The notes under the pieces were generated by a model. The model was not told where the DNA came from and did not search any database. It was given only the letters and a program-made list of their open reading frames with translations. A stretch of 64,000 nucleotides of DNA from Amylostereum areolatum. Lineage: Eukaryota; Basidiomycota; Agaricomycetes; Russulales; Stereaceae. Shown here piece after piece: positions 54,300-64,000 of this stretch (position 1 is its first letter; every line of letters starts with the position of its first letter). Location of the stretch: the NCBI GenBank assembly GCA_012932865.1, contig SAXG01000033.1, positions 62,001 to 126,000 on the forward strand, written 5' to 3'. A program made the translations under genes and the position numbers.

Positions 54300-56319
54300 C
54301 TACCCCGCCAGCCTGTTGCCACAGATCGTCTTATGAGCGACGTGACTAGCATCCCCCTTCCAGTCCCTACAAAAATGAGTATTCAATTAGTTCCTTTCTA
54401 CTGTAAGGGTACGAGAAATACGCGTACTTCCTCTGGTGATCGCGCCCGCAATATCGCACCTCTCCACACCCACGACATTGGAGGAGCTTGTCTGGGGATT
54501 CCTCGTGATGATATACGCACTCGTACCACGAACAGTAACGGGCTACGTTCTTGTCGCGTCGCGCGCGTTCCCTTTCCTCCTCAAGCCCAGCGGCACGTCC
54601 AAACTCGTCCCATATCGCAAGAATTCCAGCGAGCATGCTCGACGAACTCGATCCTCTGAAGGCCATAACACGAAGCTTCAGCATCGTGGGATACCATTTG
54701 GCGCGGGCCGCCTTAAGCATAGCGCGGATGAAATCGTCTTGGGGAAGGTCCGCGCGAAGTCTTTCGATGAAGAGGCGGATGAGATTCCTGTATCGTTGCG
54801 GTTCTGGAATCGAGATGAGACAAGGGTGGGAGAATCATGGACCGGCAGTGTAAAAGTGACGCTTACCACAAGATTTTCCTGCGGACATTGCCGCTGTACA
54901 TGCTTCTACCCCTTGTACCAACACTGCGACTACTACTTCACCTCTTACCGCATCTCCTATTCGAAGGATACTGTAGAATTATGACCGTAAGTTCATCTTC
55001 CTCAAAAAAATGGAAGCAGCGCCCGCCGATGAGCCTCAATTTCTAATAGGAGCTCATCGGCAGGGTCCCCAGAAATCCTGCGTGATGCGTGACGAACGTA
55101 CGGTCGTGATTCTACAGTATCCGCTCTCATGATAGACCTGCCAAACGTGTTTCGTCAAAATCCGAGTTCGCAGACACGACAGTGTTCAGGGCAGTGGTAG
55201 GGGATCAAACGCACCCTAGAGTAAGATCAGCATATGTAAACAGCTCCCATTGGCCCTCTGGGCTCGATGTTGTTTTTCCGATCCTGCCCAGCGTATCCAC
55301 CACGTATCCCACTACATCCAGCGGACCGTAGAGTCGTTGAAAGTCAGGTGAGTGCTCGTACATCAGACCGAAAAGTGATATGTCGAGATATACGTGCTCC
55401 TTCGGAAGTTGTGTATTTTGCAGGTCCTTGATAAACCGCTGAAGGAAAGGCTCGGCACCGAAGGTATCGATGATCTCTTTCGCCATGGGGCCGAATTCAC
55501 TGAAGGAGATGAGTCGGGAGTCCCTGGCTTCGATGATGTACGACGCATTCTCCATCGCGGTCTGGCAGTCGTTAACCTCCGTCAAGTGAAACCACGCAAG
55601 GATTGCCAGATGCGCAAACTTCGAGCCAGGTCGCACGGGACAGCGGTTTCTGGCCGGAAAGTAAGCGCCACACCACCTAAATATCGTGCAGAAGTGACTG
55701 AAGCCCACGACGTACCGGTCAACCGAAATCTTCCTGAAATAGTACATCATCCAAGAGAGCGACCACACTAGCCCTCCGTCTTCCTTTTTGACGATTCTTC
55801 CCTTCGGAAGGAGTCGTACATGGTCTGTCCAGAGACGTGTCCAAAGTTCGGTCGAAAATGCATTCATCCTATCGACAGCTTTGGCCGACGCGCCGTCATC
55901 TATGCACAAACGGGCAACTGCGCCGAGACTCTCGAAGATCATCATAGGCCATACCTGGTTTATGTAGAACGAGGTCCACCATCCGTCACAACAAGTCCGT
56001 GGTAAAGAACAAGTAGGCTCACCCAGGGTTGGTCGAAAACGTTACGCGCCATAAGCATTTCATAATACAGCTCGGGCAGAGCGTCGTTCGCTGTTATGGC
56101 AGTCCAGACATCGCGTCCATGGTCTTCCGGCCCCTTTTGATCCTGAAGAATGTCACGGAAGCTTTCCAAATATTTGATGAGTTCTCGGTTCTGATAAGGC
56201 TGCCCATTGTTGGCGTTGTAAAGCTCCCTGAAAGCGCGTACAGCCCCAGAGGGATCTTTCCTTAGCCGCGTGAGGAGTTTATTACGTTCTTGAAGGCCCT
56301 CTGAACGAGAACGGCTCAT
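54300..56319 (-). CDS. MYND-type zinc-finger protein, second copy type
   Basis: Multi-exon minus-strand gene, ATG at 56319 (MSRSRSEGLQERNKLL). The N-terminal part contains KDPSGAVRAFRELYNAN, comparable to IDPAGVVNSLRDAY in the first MYND gene, and LPELYYEML comparable to LPELYQEM. Resolved exons include 54867-54956 (VVVAVLVQGVEACTAAM), 54428-54720 and the last one 54300-54366. The C-terminal MYND finger is CSWYECVYHHE, CRGCGEVRYCGRDHQ and then, across the last intron, DWKGDASHVAHKTIC. Role unknown; MYND fingers usually bind partner proteins. Middle exon ends between 54.96 and 55.2 kb are not certain. Confidence 0.78.
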
Positions 56320-56597
56320 GTTTAAGGACAAGGAGAGAAGAAGTACCCAGAGTAACCGACGACGTAGATGGAGTGAAAGCTGTAACTAGAAGAAGCGGGC
56401 GTCTAAGGGCACGGTCTACTTACTCGTTTAGCGCTTGCGTTCAAAAGTCACCTTACCATACACTACATGTCGCTGACAGAAGAAAAAAAGCAGGTTATAT
56501 AGCCAATTATACTGTGAGAGCCATATAGACATCACATGCATCACATGTACAACGGAATATCCTACACCAAAGCGAACATAACCGCGACCGTTCCTAC

Positions 56598-57589
56598 TCA
56601 ATCCAAGTTGAATAACAACACCTCCGCCACGCGGTCTCCCACATTCTCCAGCTTGAATTCGGTGTCTGCCGGCGCATGAACATAAAGCCCGTCTCCCTCC
56701 TTCAGTTGTACGTCCTGTCCCGCCGCGCCGAATTTGACAGTTGCACCAGTCGATGGACCGACCTTGTATCCAGAGGTCTGGATGACATGGACGTAGGCTT
56801 TGCGTTGGGGACCAGCTCCCGAGAGAACGTAAGGCAGGGTCTGAAAGGGTGAGAGGAGCGTCGCGGAAAGGGTAAGTGGAGAGTGGACGGGCGCGGGACC
56901 AGGGGCGGTACGTTCGAGAGTGACCGAGGGGTCTTTCACGGGTGCGACGATTGTCGCCCACTTGTCTTTCTTCTCCTCGTCCGTGAAATGCCTGCATGTG
57001 GATGTGGTTATAAGGAGGGAGGAGGACAGACGACAAGAAAGGAAGACGCACCTCGTGAAATACTTTGGAGTGAGTTTCGACTCAGAGGGCAGACTCCAGA
57101 TCTGAAGGAAGTGGACTTGGTCGGAACCATGGGCGTGTTCGCTATGGCGGATACCAGTGCCGGCGGATGTCATTTGAAGGTCGCCGCGCTTGAGCACCTC
57201 GGTGTTGCCCATCGAGTCGTTACTACGGGCCACGGCCAGCGTCGGTCCAGCCCAAACACGATCACCCTCGAAAGCAACGCACTGCTGAAGTTCCCCTGAT
57301 ACAATGTACGAGAAGATCTCGAATTCTTGGTGACCATGGGTGCCAAATCCTGTTGCAGGCTCGACGCGATCTTCGTTGATAACACGAAGACTCCCGAAGG
57401 ATGTGTGCGCGGAATCGCCGTAGCTGTCGATGATGTTCAAAAGTCAGTCGACGGCGCGTTGAGAATATGAGCAGTAGCGTACTTAGCGAACGAAAATGTA
57501 TGGAAGGTCTTCAACCATCCATGGTTTCCACCTCCACGCTCCTCGTTTGGACGCAGGATCAGCTGCACAGGTCCTGAAGGCTTGCTCAT
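56598..57589 (-). CDS. Pirin-family protein
   Basis: Bicupin metal-binding protein; relatives act as nuclear cofactors or quercetinase-like dioxygenases. Exons on the minus strand 57483-57589, 57283-57423, 57052-57222 and 56598-56991 join in phase to 270 aa. Opening MSKPSGPVQLILRPNEERG and the HGWLKTFHTFSFA block are typical. The iron site motifs are HGHQEFEIFSYIVSGEL, DSMGNTEVLKRGDLQMTSAGTGIRHSEHA and a Glu/His-containing VHFLQIWSLPS. The second cupin ends HAPADTEFKLENVGDRVAEVLLF. It diverges from the kinase gene. Confidence 0.93.
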
Positions 57590-57986
57590 CGTTGTAACGC
57601 CTCGAAGGAATACAATGGGTAATCGGCGGGGAAGAAAAGCAGACAGTTTGTCGGGACTCGAAAGGTGGACTGATGTTGATGTCAGCAGATCGCGAACCTT
57701 TTATACGCCCGTCCCCGTCGCTGTCGGAAGAAAGCCAGTCGGGGTGGCTTGCTCATCACCATGGTCGATGACGATGGCGCGGACAGAAACATGCCTTTTA
57801 TGGGTTGCGCGCGCACACGGCGGCGGAGCGTGCTGGGCGCGACTGCGAGAACTTCGACATTCCTCTCGACAGCGCCCGTCAGCGTCGGGGTCCGTGAGCA
57901 TACGAATGCATAGGCCCCTGTCACTTGTGACATGTTACTATTCACATTCCATACCGCCGTCCCTCCATCTCTTGTCACACCCCATC
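57590..57986. promoter_or_regulatory. Divergent promoter region pirin / FunK1
   Basis: 397 bp between two divergent starts. Plus-strand TTTTATACGCCC at about 57699-57710, read on the minus strand, could serve as a TATA element for the pirin gene. Nothing else was recognised. Confidence 0.35.
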
Positions 57987-60589
57987 ATGTCGTCGCCTTC
58001 GAGAGCAAGGGCTACTCACAGCGCAGTCTACAGCTCGCGAGATGTCCAATCTTCTCGACTAGCCGTGATTAATGACGTCCCTTCTGTTCACGAAGCCACG
58101 CTTTCATCCATGATCCATGCCTTTCTCCCTCAGGTAGCCGAAGACCTTCGTAACAAAGTCCATGAAGCCCTTTTATCTGAAGGAGTCGTTGCCAACGAGC
58201 GGTGGACCAGTGTCCCTTCAGGCAAGGTAACCGAGCTGGAGGCGTTCAAGTTCATAAAAGAAATCTTCCAGGCCACTATGGACCATCTTCCAGGGAACAA
58301 AGCCCCTTCTATCGAGGTCACTATCTCAGGATCCATGACGCCCTCCTCCTCAAGACATAACACCTCTCGCCCAGATGGATACGCCTCCATCCTTTCGGAT
58401 CCCGCGGGCAGTATGTCGCTGCCTTCGAAGGATGATTGGATGCGCATAGTATGGGCACAAGAGTTTAAGCTCCAGAACAACCTAAAATCCCAGTTGGATG
58501 TGCGTGCCCTTTGATTCAATCCGGATAATATCGGCTAATAACGTGTATCGTAGGATTACACCAAGATCTTGTGGTCTTTGCACCACATTATGCGCAACGA
58601 CGCCCGCCGCCGCTTTGCATTTGGCCTTACGGTTGAGAAGACAGACTGCAGACTATGGTTTCATGACAGGGCCACCGTCGTGGCCTCCACCAGCTTCGAT
58701 ATACACAACGTTCGTCCCCCCTTCTCGGGCTTCATTGCACCAATTAACAGGATATTCTAGCAATGGAAGGCACTAGTCTATATCTTCATAGCCCTGGGAA
58801 CGGCCACTCACGCGGAACTCGGTTACGACGAGTCCGTCCGTCTCATTGATAACTCTCGCACTCCTGTGTACGAGCTTGATGTACACTCTAAGGAACCTGA
58901 GCCTAAGCTGCGGCGGTTTCGCACCGTTAGGGTGCTCGCGGACTTCAGTACGGATGCGCTGCATGGACGAGGGACGCGTGTCTGGGAGGTTCAAGAAATT
59001 CTTGAAGGCGGAGCCCTCTCTCCAGAGAAGTACGCTCTCAAGGACGTGTGGGTCAACAACGATCGCAGGCTGGAGCACAAGACGCTCGAAAGGATACGTG
59101 AAAGACTTGGCGATCACCCGGGCACAAAACACTTTTTGACGGTCCTCATCGCCGGAGTTGTTCCCGCATATCCTCCCGACCTCTCGAAGACCAGCTACGT
59201 TGGGGACGACACGAAGACAATTATCCGCCGAGGTCGCGATCTTGTTGCTGGAACTCAAATCCGCCTCTACCGGGAAGACGTCCTGTCGCCCAGCTCTGAT
59301 GAAGGACGAAATTCACGCTCTCGTCAAGGGACCCAGCTTTCTACTGGTGGAATACCCATCGTCCCCGACCTTGCTCGCAAAGGTCATCGGACCTTACAGG
59401 GTATCAACGACTTCCCTCGCTGCCACTATCGCATTGTCTTCGAGGAAGTTGGTGAGCCCGTCACTGCTTTACGGGAAACGGGAAAGATGTTCCTTGCTCT
59501 TCTGGGGGCATTGATTGGTAGGTCCAGTCGCTACACATACGATAGCTCCCGACTTATCAACGCTTGCAGCTCTGAGCGCCATGCACGAAGCAGGTGCTCT
59601 TCATCGTGACCCCAGTGCTGGAAACGTGCTCCTGATCATCAGAAACCAACAGCGGATAGGTGTTCTCATGGATCTCGAGTACGCTGTGTTCATCACAGAC
59701 TCGTATTCACGTCATGATGCACGAACAGTACGTGCTTGAATTTCCCCTAACGTCGAAACAATTCTCATGTGATGGGACAGGGCACTCTCCTGTTCCTTCC
59801 AACTGAGGTCATGGCACAAAATTACAATGATGTTCCATTTCTGGCTTCCCCGCCTCTCCAGCCGGAAACGGCTCATGCTTCTACTTCAAAACGCCATTTT
59901 TTTGGAAATGCTTGATGCTGTCGAATATATAAACCCGGAACACGAACCAAAACCAAAAAAAGCAAAACACATAACTTCGGCGCATGACAATACAGCACAA
60001 GCTACTCAGCAAGTTGTATCCCCCCCCCTCTTTGTCCCCAACGTCTTCCATGACTTGGAATCCATATGGTGGATTGCGGTCTGGTTCCAACTTGTCTTTG
60101 TCCCCGAGGATGCAGCTCAGACGCTCCCAACAACCCATCGCTCTACGTATCGACAGCTCTTTCCGGGGATATCATCGCGTGGCGAGTCTCGTATCACCTC
60201 GTGGGTCAATAACACAGTGTTGGGTGGTCAGCTCGGGCCTCTCTTGGGCAATATGGGCTCCGAGTTGACAGCAGCCCAGAATACGCTACGACGGGAGAAA
60301 TACCTGGCGTACGAAAGCATTGGTGTCGAGCACCTCGGGATGCCCGCGCACGGGCAGTTGATGGAGTTCGCAAAAGAGCCGACGAAAACACTCATGCTGT
60401 ATTTCAAGAAATGGAAGGATGCGGCAAACGAGTTGCCACCCGTGACTCTAGTCCGTGTTCCTGCAGAGCCGCCCCAGGCTACAGCGCCGTGCGTTTCCGA
60501 GTCGTCGTTCTAATTCCAATCCTTCGTTGACCCTAATGTCTTGTCTTTGCAGGGCCACCGAAGCGTTTGAGGATATTCGTGGCATATAG
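57987..60589 (+). CDS. FunK1-type fungal protein kinase
   Basis: Starts MSSPSRARATHSAVYSSRD; exons 57987-58499, 58554-58709 and 58761 onward to about 59518, then 59572 onward, with a last short exon ending IRGI (stop 60587-60589). The N-terminal region carries the family's Arg-rich helix and FGLTVEKTDCRLWFHDR. The kinase core shows YALKDVWVNNDRRLEHKTLE (Lys of subdomain II), HYRIVFEEVGEPV, the catalytic loop HRDPSAGNVLL, MDLEYA in place of DFG, GTLLFLPTEV and HDLESIWWIAVWF. These last blocks are the clearest FunK1 signatures, a lineage-specific expansion in mushroom fungi. Substrates unknown. Frames look intact. Confidence 0.88.
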
Positions 60590-63500
60590 CATGGACGAGG
60601 ATGTTTCTATGATGCAGGTCTCTGAGATCGCCTGCGGTCAGAGGTGACGTGACATCCATTATTTTCCCTTACTCTGCCTCTTCCTTCTCCTGGGCAATGG
60701 CTACTGTACTTTGTGCACGCATTATCTATGAGTCTTCGTCACACATTCCCATCTCTTACGTATCTCGCACCACCACGCCTTTTATCGATACTCAAGTTCT
60801 TTTTATTCTCTGTGATCCCTTCCTGTTACATTACTGTCGACCTGGAGATGTCGGCCTGGAGTGTCATGTATGAACGTTGATTGATCCCGGGGAAAATTGG
60901 TGTGAAGGATTCGAGCCCAGTGGAAATGGGATATCTTCACTTCGATTCAACCACTCAGCGCTCAAACCCCGCAATGTTTCGTGGTGGGATTCATCGCTGT
61001 GAGTGCGGCGGTGGCTTGAACGGTCGTCAAGTCACGTAAAAGAGTCGCATGCATCAATGAACATTGGATATCGAAGAGCCTGAGACGATACTGGCACGAT
61101 GCGCGGGAAACCGGTCATATTGTTCGACGATCTGAGCGTCGCGGTTGGAGGTAGTACGTGCAGATGGCACCGAGGTCGACCCATCCATCGCGCACGCCGA
61201 GCGCACGCCTGTCAGACACCACCCCATGCCACAAAAAAAGAGTTCTCTATGTTGTACATCGCGAGGAACTGACAATGGTACGACTAGCAGACTCTGCGAC
61301 TCGACCCTTGGCACCCCGCCTCCTCCAAACTTTCACCGGCTAGGATGTCTTGCCCTTGATTTCGCCCACCTGGCCGATCACGTATTCCATGCGCGGGATG
61401 AGCCTGGGGCCGCGGACGGCATCGATGTACTGCCCGACTCAGGAGTTGCGCCATAATCCTTGAAGGAGCGCCCACGAGTCCCGACCCTTCCATAGCAGCC
61501 TCCTGCCGAGTTGAGCGTAGGCGACCCGGAGAGGTTGAGGTTTTGGACGGGATTTGTCAAGCGGGTTCTCCGATGCCAGATGCCAGAAGTTATCCTGGCG
61601 GGCGCGGCAGCAGAAGCAGCCACAGGGAAGGCGGAGGCGGAGGCGGCGGAGGCTGAGGTGGCGGAGGGAAGCCGGCGGGGTACTGTACACAGGCGTTCGA
61701 CGGTGCTCGGCGACGCTTGCAGTACCCGCGTCCAGTGATGGCGAGCGCGGTCTGCGCGATTGCGAAGGGCGGACCCGTGTAGGATGCCTCTCCAAGGCGT
61801 ATCGAGGCGCGCGCGTGTATCCTTTGCCGGCCCGACCCTCGGTACAACCGTTGAGGTTGCTCTTGACGATGTCAACGGTCGGGAGGTGGCGGGTGGCGAG
61901 CAGAAGTTCGTCCACGCCGACGCAGATGGCGCATGCAGCCGAGTGTTGTTGTAAGTAGGTGGGAAACGTGGATCTGGGCCCGAACGAGCTCGCGCCCGAC
62001 GTCGAGGACCTTCCCATCGCAGTGGCTGTACCCCCACGCTCGACCACATGCCAGGAGTGGAATGGGAAATACATCATCGGTGGACGTTGGAAGAAGGACA
62101 CTGGATAGAGTGCGCGGCGTCGGATTGAGCAAGCATTTGGCGAGGAGGCCGGCTTGCTCCATGTTGTTTCGAGACACTGGCGATGCACAGTCGCCACATA
62201 ACTTGACACTTGGGGAACGCGTCGCGCACAAAAATGTCGCCGTTTCAGACAGTCGTCCTTCTCCACCGCCGGTTGCGGGGTTTCGTAGGGTTCGTGCTCG
62301 TCGGGGCCCTTCAATCTGCACACGGTCCCAAGGTATGGGACAGAGGGGAGCCACGGTGATCTTCAATGAAGATCCCGCCGATAGTACGAGTCCAAGCTGC
62401 TTGACCTCAACGATTGCAGTTGGGCTTGTGGCAACGCGGCCGCGAAGTAATTGGAAGTGCCTTCGTACCATGATCCGTTCGAGGATGACGGATGATACGG
62501 CCTTGCCCTCGTGCTGGAAGACGATAGAAAGACCGAACACCCTTTGCTTCTTGAAGATTGGCACCGACGAGGAGGTTGCGGGAGGGTTTCAAATGGCCTG
62601 GTGTTGCACGGGAGCCAACAGGAGCCACGCGCTGGTGTCTGTCGGTGTCGGGCTTGTTCGCATCGCCACTCCATGAGACGTTCGCGAAAGGAATGGACGT
62701 GACGAGAGCACATAAGAGCCTTAGGTCTCGGGTGACGTCCTTGGCGGACCGAATGGGACTCTGACGGGGCACGGTTGGTGAGACGGTTGGAGCACGAACA
62801 CGAATACGGGGACGTACTGGACATTGCCCGCGACGGTACCTTCATCTACCCAGAAGACGGCGAGCGCGTTCTCAAAAGATGGACGGACGGACGGCGACAG
62901 CTCTGATAGACGGAAACTTATGAGAAGACGTCAGACGAAGCGGGCTGTACGTAGCGTACCCGTGCTAGAGTTCAGTTCAGAACATGTACGGACTTGCGAT
63001 CAAGAATGATTTGCCACCGTCGGCCCTTCCTTTACCATCCGCGATGACTCGGAATGGCACGTTGTTGGAAGTACTAAAAGTGATTAGAGAAACAACACGA
63101 AAAAGAGCGGTACATGAGCAGAAAGCTGGAAGAGCGAAAAGGGTACGGTGTCACTGGTCAGCGATTTACGCAGCATCACAGGGCGAAGGGTCGACATACC
63201 CAAGCCGGCAATCGAAACTTTTCTCAAATCTGCTTGAGAGAATGGCCGCATACACCATTGCTGTGACACACACCAAGGCGATCAGGAGACATTGACTGAT
63301 ACCACGCAACACAGCGTACCTGGTGGTCCAAGATGCACTTCTTGTCTTTGGACGTCCTAGAATCCCAGCCATATCATCGGCGCACGGACGAGTGGCCAGA
63401 AATCCAAGAAGATTGCGTTGTTTCTTGCTTCTGCGTTCACATCCTGCCGTGAGGGGGTGATGTCCGGTGCTGGAGCTTGTGTCAAAATCGACGTTGTACG

Positions 63501-64000
63501 TGAGGTCGGGGTGGGCATCAATGAGAGGGTTGAGAAACTGCTGTCGTGCCGCATGTCTAGAGCGATAGGTCAGACCAGCAGGTGATGGTAGCGGCAGAGC
63601 GCCATTACTGACCTCGTGGTGGCAACATGTCCCCGAGGCGATTGGGAGTGTTGTATTGGGTGCACATGAAAGCCTAGATGCGCGCATCCTGTCAAGCCAA
63701 GTTCTGCACGGACACAAACAATGCGTACCTTGGGACCGTTGAGCGGATGCTTGACGAGGGCTGCCGTTGCGCCTGCCAGGAGGCCATCTGCTTCTGTCCT
63801 TCGCCCGCGGCATGGCATATCGCCGTCTGGAGTGCGTGTCGAGCCTGCGTCAGCCGTCGAGATGGCGCCGTTCTTCGACCTGTTGCCAGCTCCTTCGTTC
63901 GCTGCACAGCCAGCCGCCCCTTTCCGCCGGAGATCCGCCTTCGTCTTCTGGAACGTGAAAAAAAAAACGGAAAACGGTGAGCACTTGGACGGCGTCGGCG
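60590..64000. other. Unresolved region, probably one or more unrecognised genes
   Basis: No domain was recognised in 3.4 kb. Two stretches look coding. On the minus strand an exon after a GGGCAG acceptor reads YIDAVRGPRLIPRMEYVIGQ and stops at 61342-61340; upstream minus-strand frames at 61.4-62.6 kb and 63.2-63.95 kb, including a hydrophobic CLLIALVCVTAMVYAAIL, could belong to the same gene. On the plus strand 62730-62908 reads EHEHEYGDVLDIARDGTFIY and stops. GC-rich DNA opens frames on both strands here, so no model is offered. 60590-61000 looks like 3' UTR and spacer. Confidence 0.3.

Overview
This window is genomic DNA of a filamentous basidiomycete, most likely an Agaricomycete (mushroom-forming fungus). 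Genes are dense and cut by many 45-65 bp GT-AG introns. The families are typical of that group: a FunK1 kinase, MYND zinc-finger proteins, Plavaka transposons, DUF6532 proteins, GH3 and GH13 glycosidases and a P450. Exon joins below were worked out by hand from splice sites, reading-frame phase and family knowledge. No search was run.

Layout. 1-22.5 kb is a conserved host region: ARG1 (argininosuccinate synthase, minus, cut by the window edge), a glycine-rich putative membrane/wall protein, a RidA/YjgF protein, an F-box protein, an RTC4-domain protein, ERG1 (squalene monooxygenase), a MYND protein, a secreted GH3 beta-glucosidase and a secreted GH13 alpha-amylase.

24-53 kb is one cytochrome P450 gene that has grown to 29 kb. 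Its 13 exons still add up to an uninterrupted frame of 511 codons (510 aa), but four mobile elements of three classes lie inside it. (i) Plavaka element A (24528-38697) sits in exon 4 with a 2-bp CA target duplication. (ii) A related Plavaka element B (24953-31878) sits inside A's transposase, in its last exon. (iii) A very young Ty3/gypsy chromovirus-type LTR retrotransposon (39078-49353) sits in an intron. Its LTRs are 541 bp with one mismatch, and its target duplication is CCTAC. (iv) A non-autonomous Helitron-like element (50284-52512) sits in another intron between A and T. Removing A, B and the Helitron restores clean host or transposase frames, and the LTR element lies wholly in an intron.

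The two Plavaka elements share one plan: a transposase on the minus strand and, diverging from it, a DUF6532 gene on the plus strand. The LTR element is unusual. It has about 1 kb of leader with no ATG in any frame but one long open frame running into Gag, a G_GGT_TTT slippery site at the Gag stop, a self-priming signature, and about 3.3 kb of extra genes after pol, including an intron-containing CCHC protein and a small one-helix membrane protein in the position of env.

53-60.6 kb is host sequence again: a tetraspan-like membrane protein, a second MYND protein, a pirin and a FunK1 kinase. 60.6-64 kb could not be resolved into a gene model.
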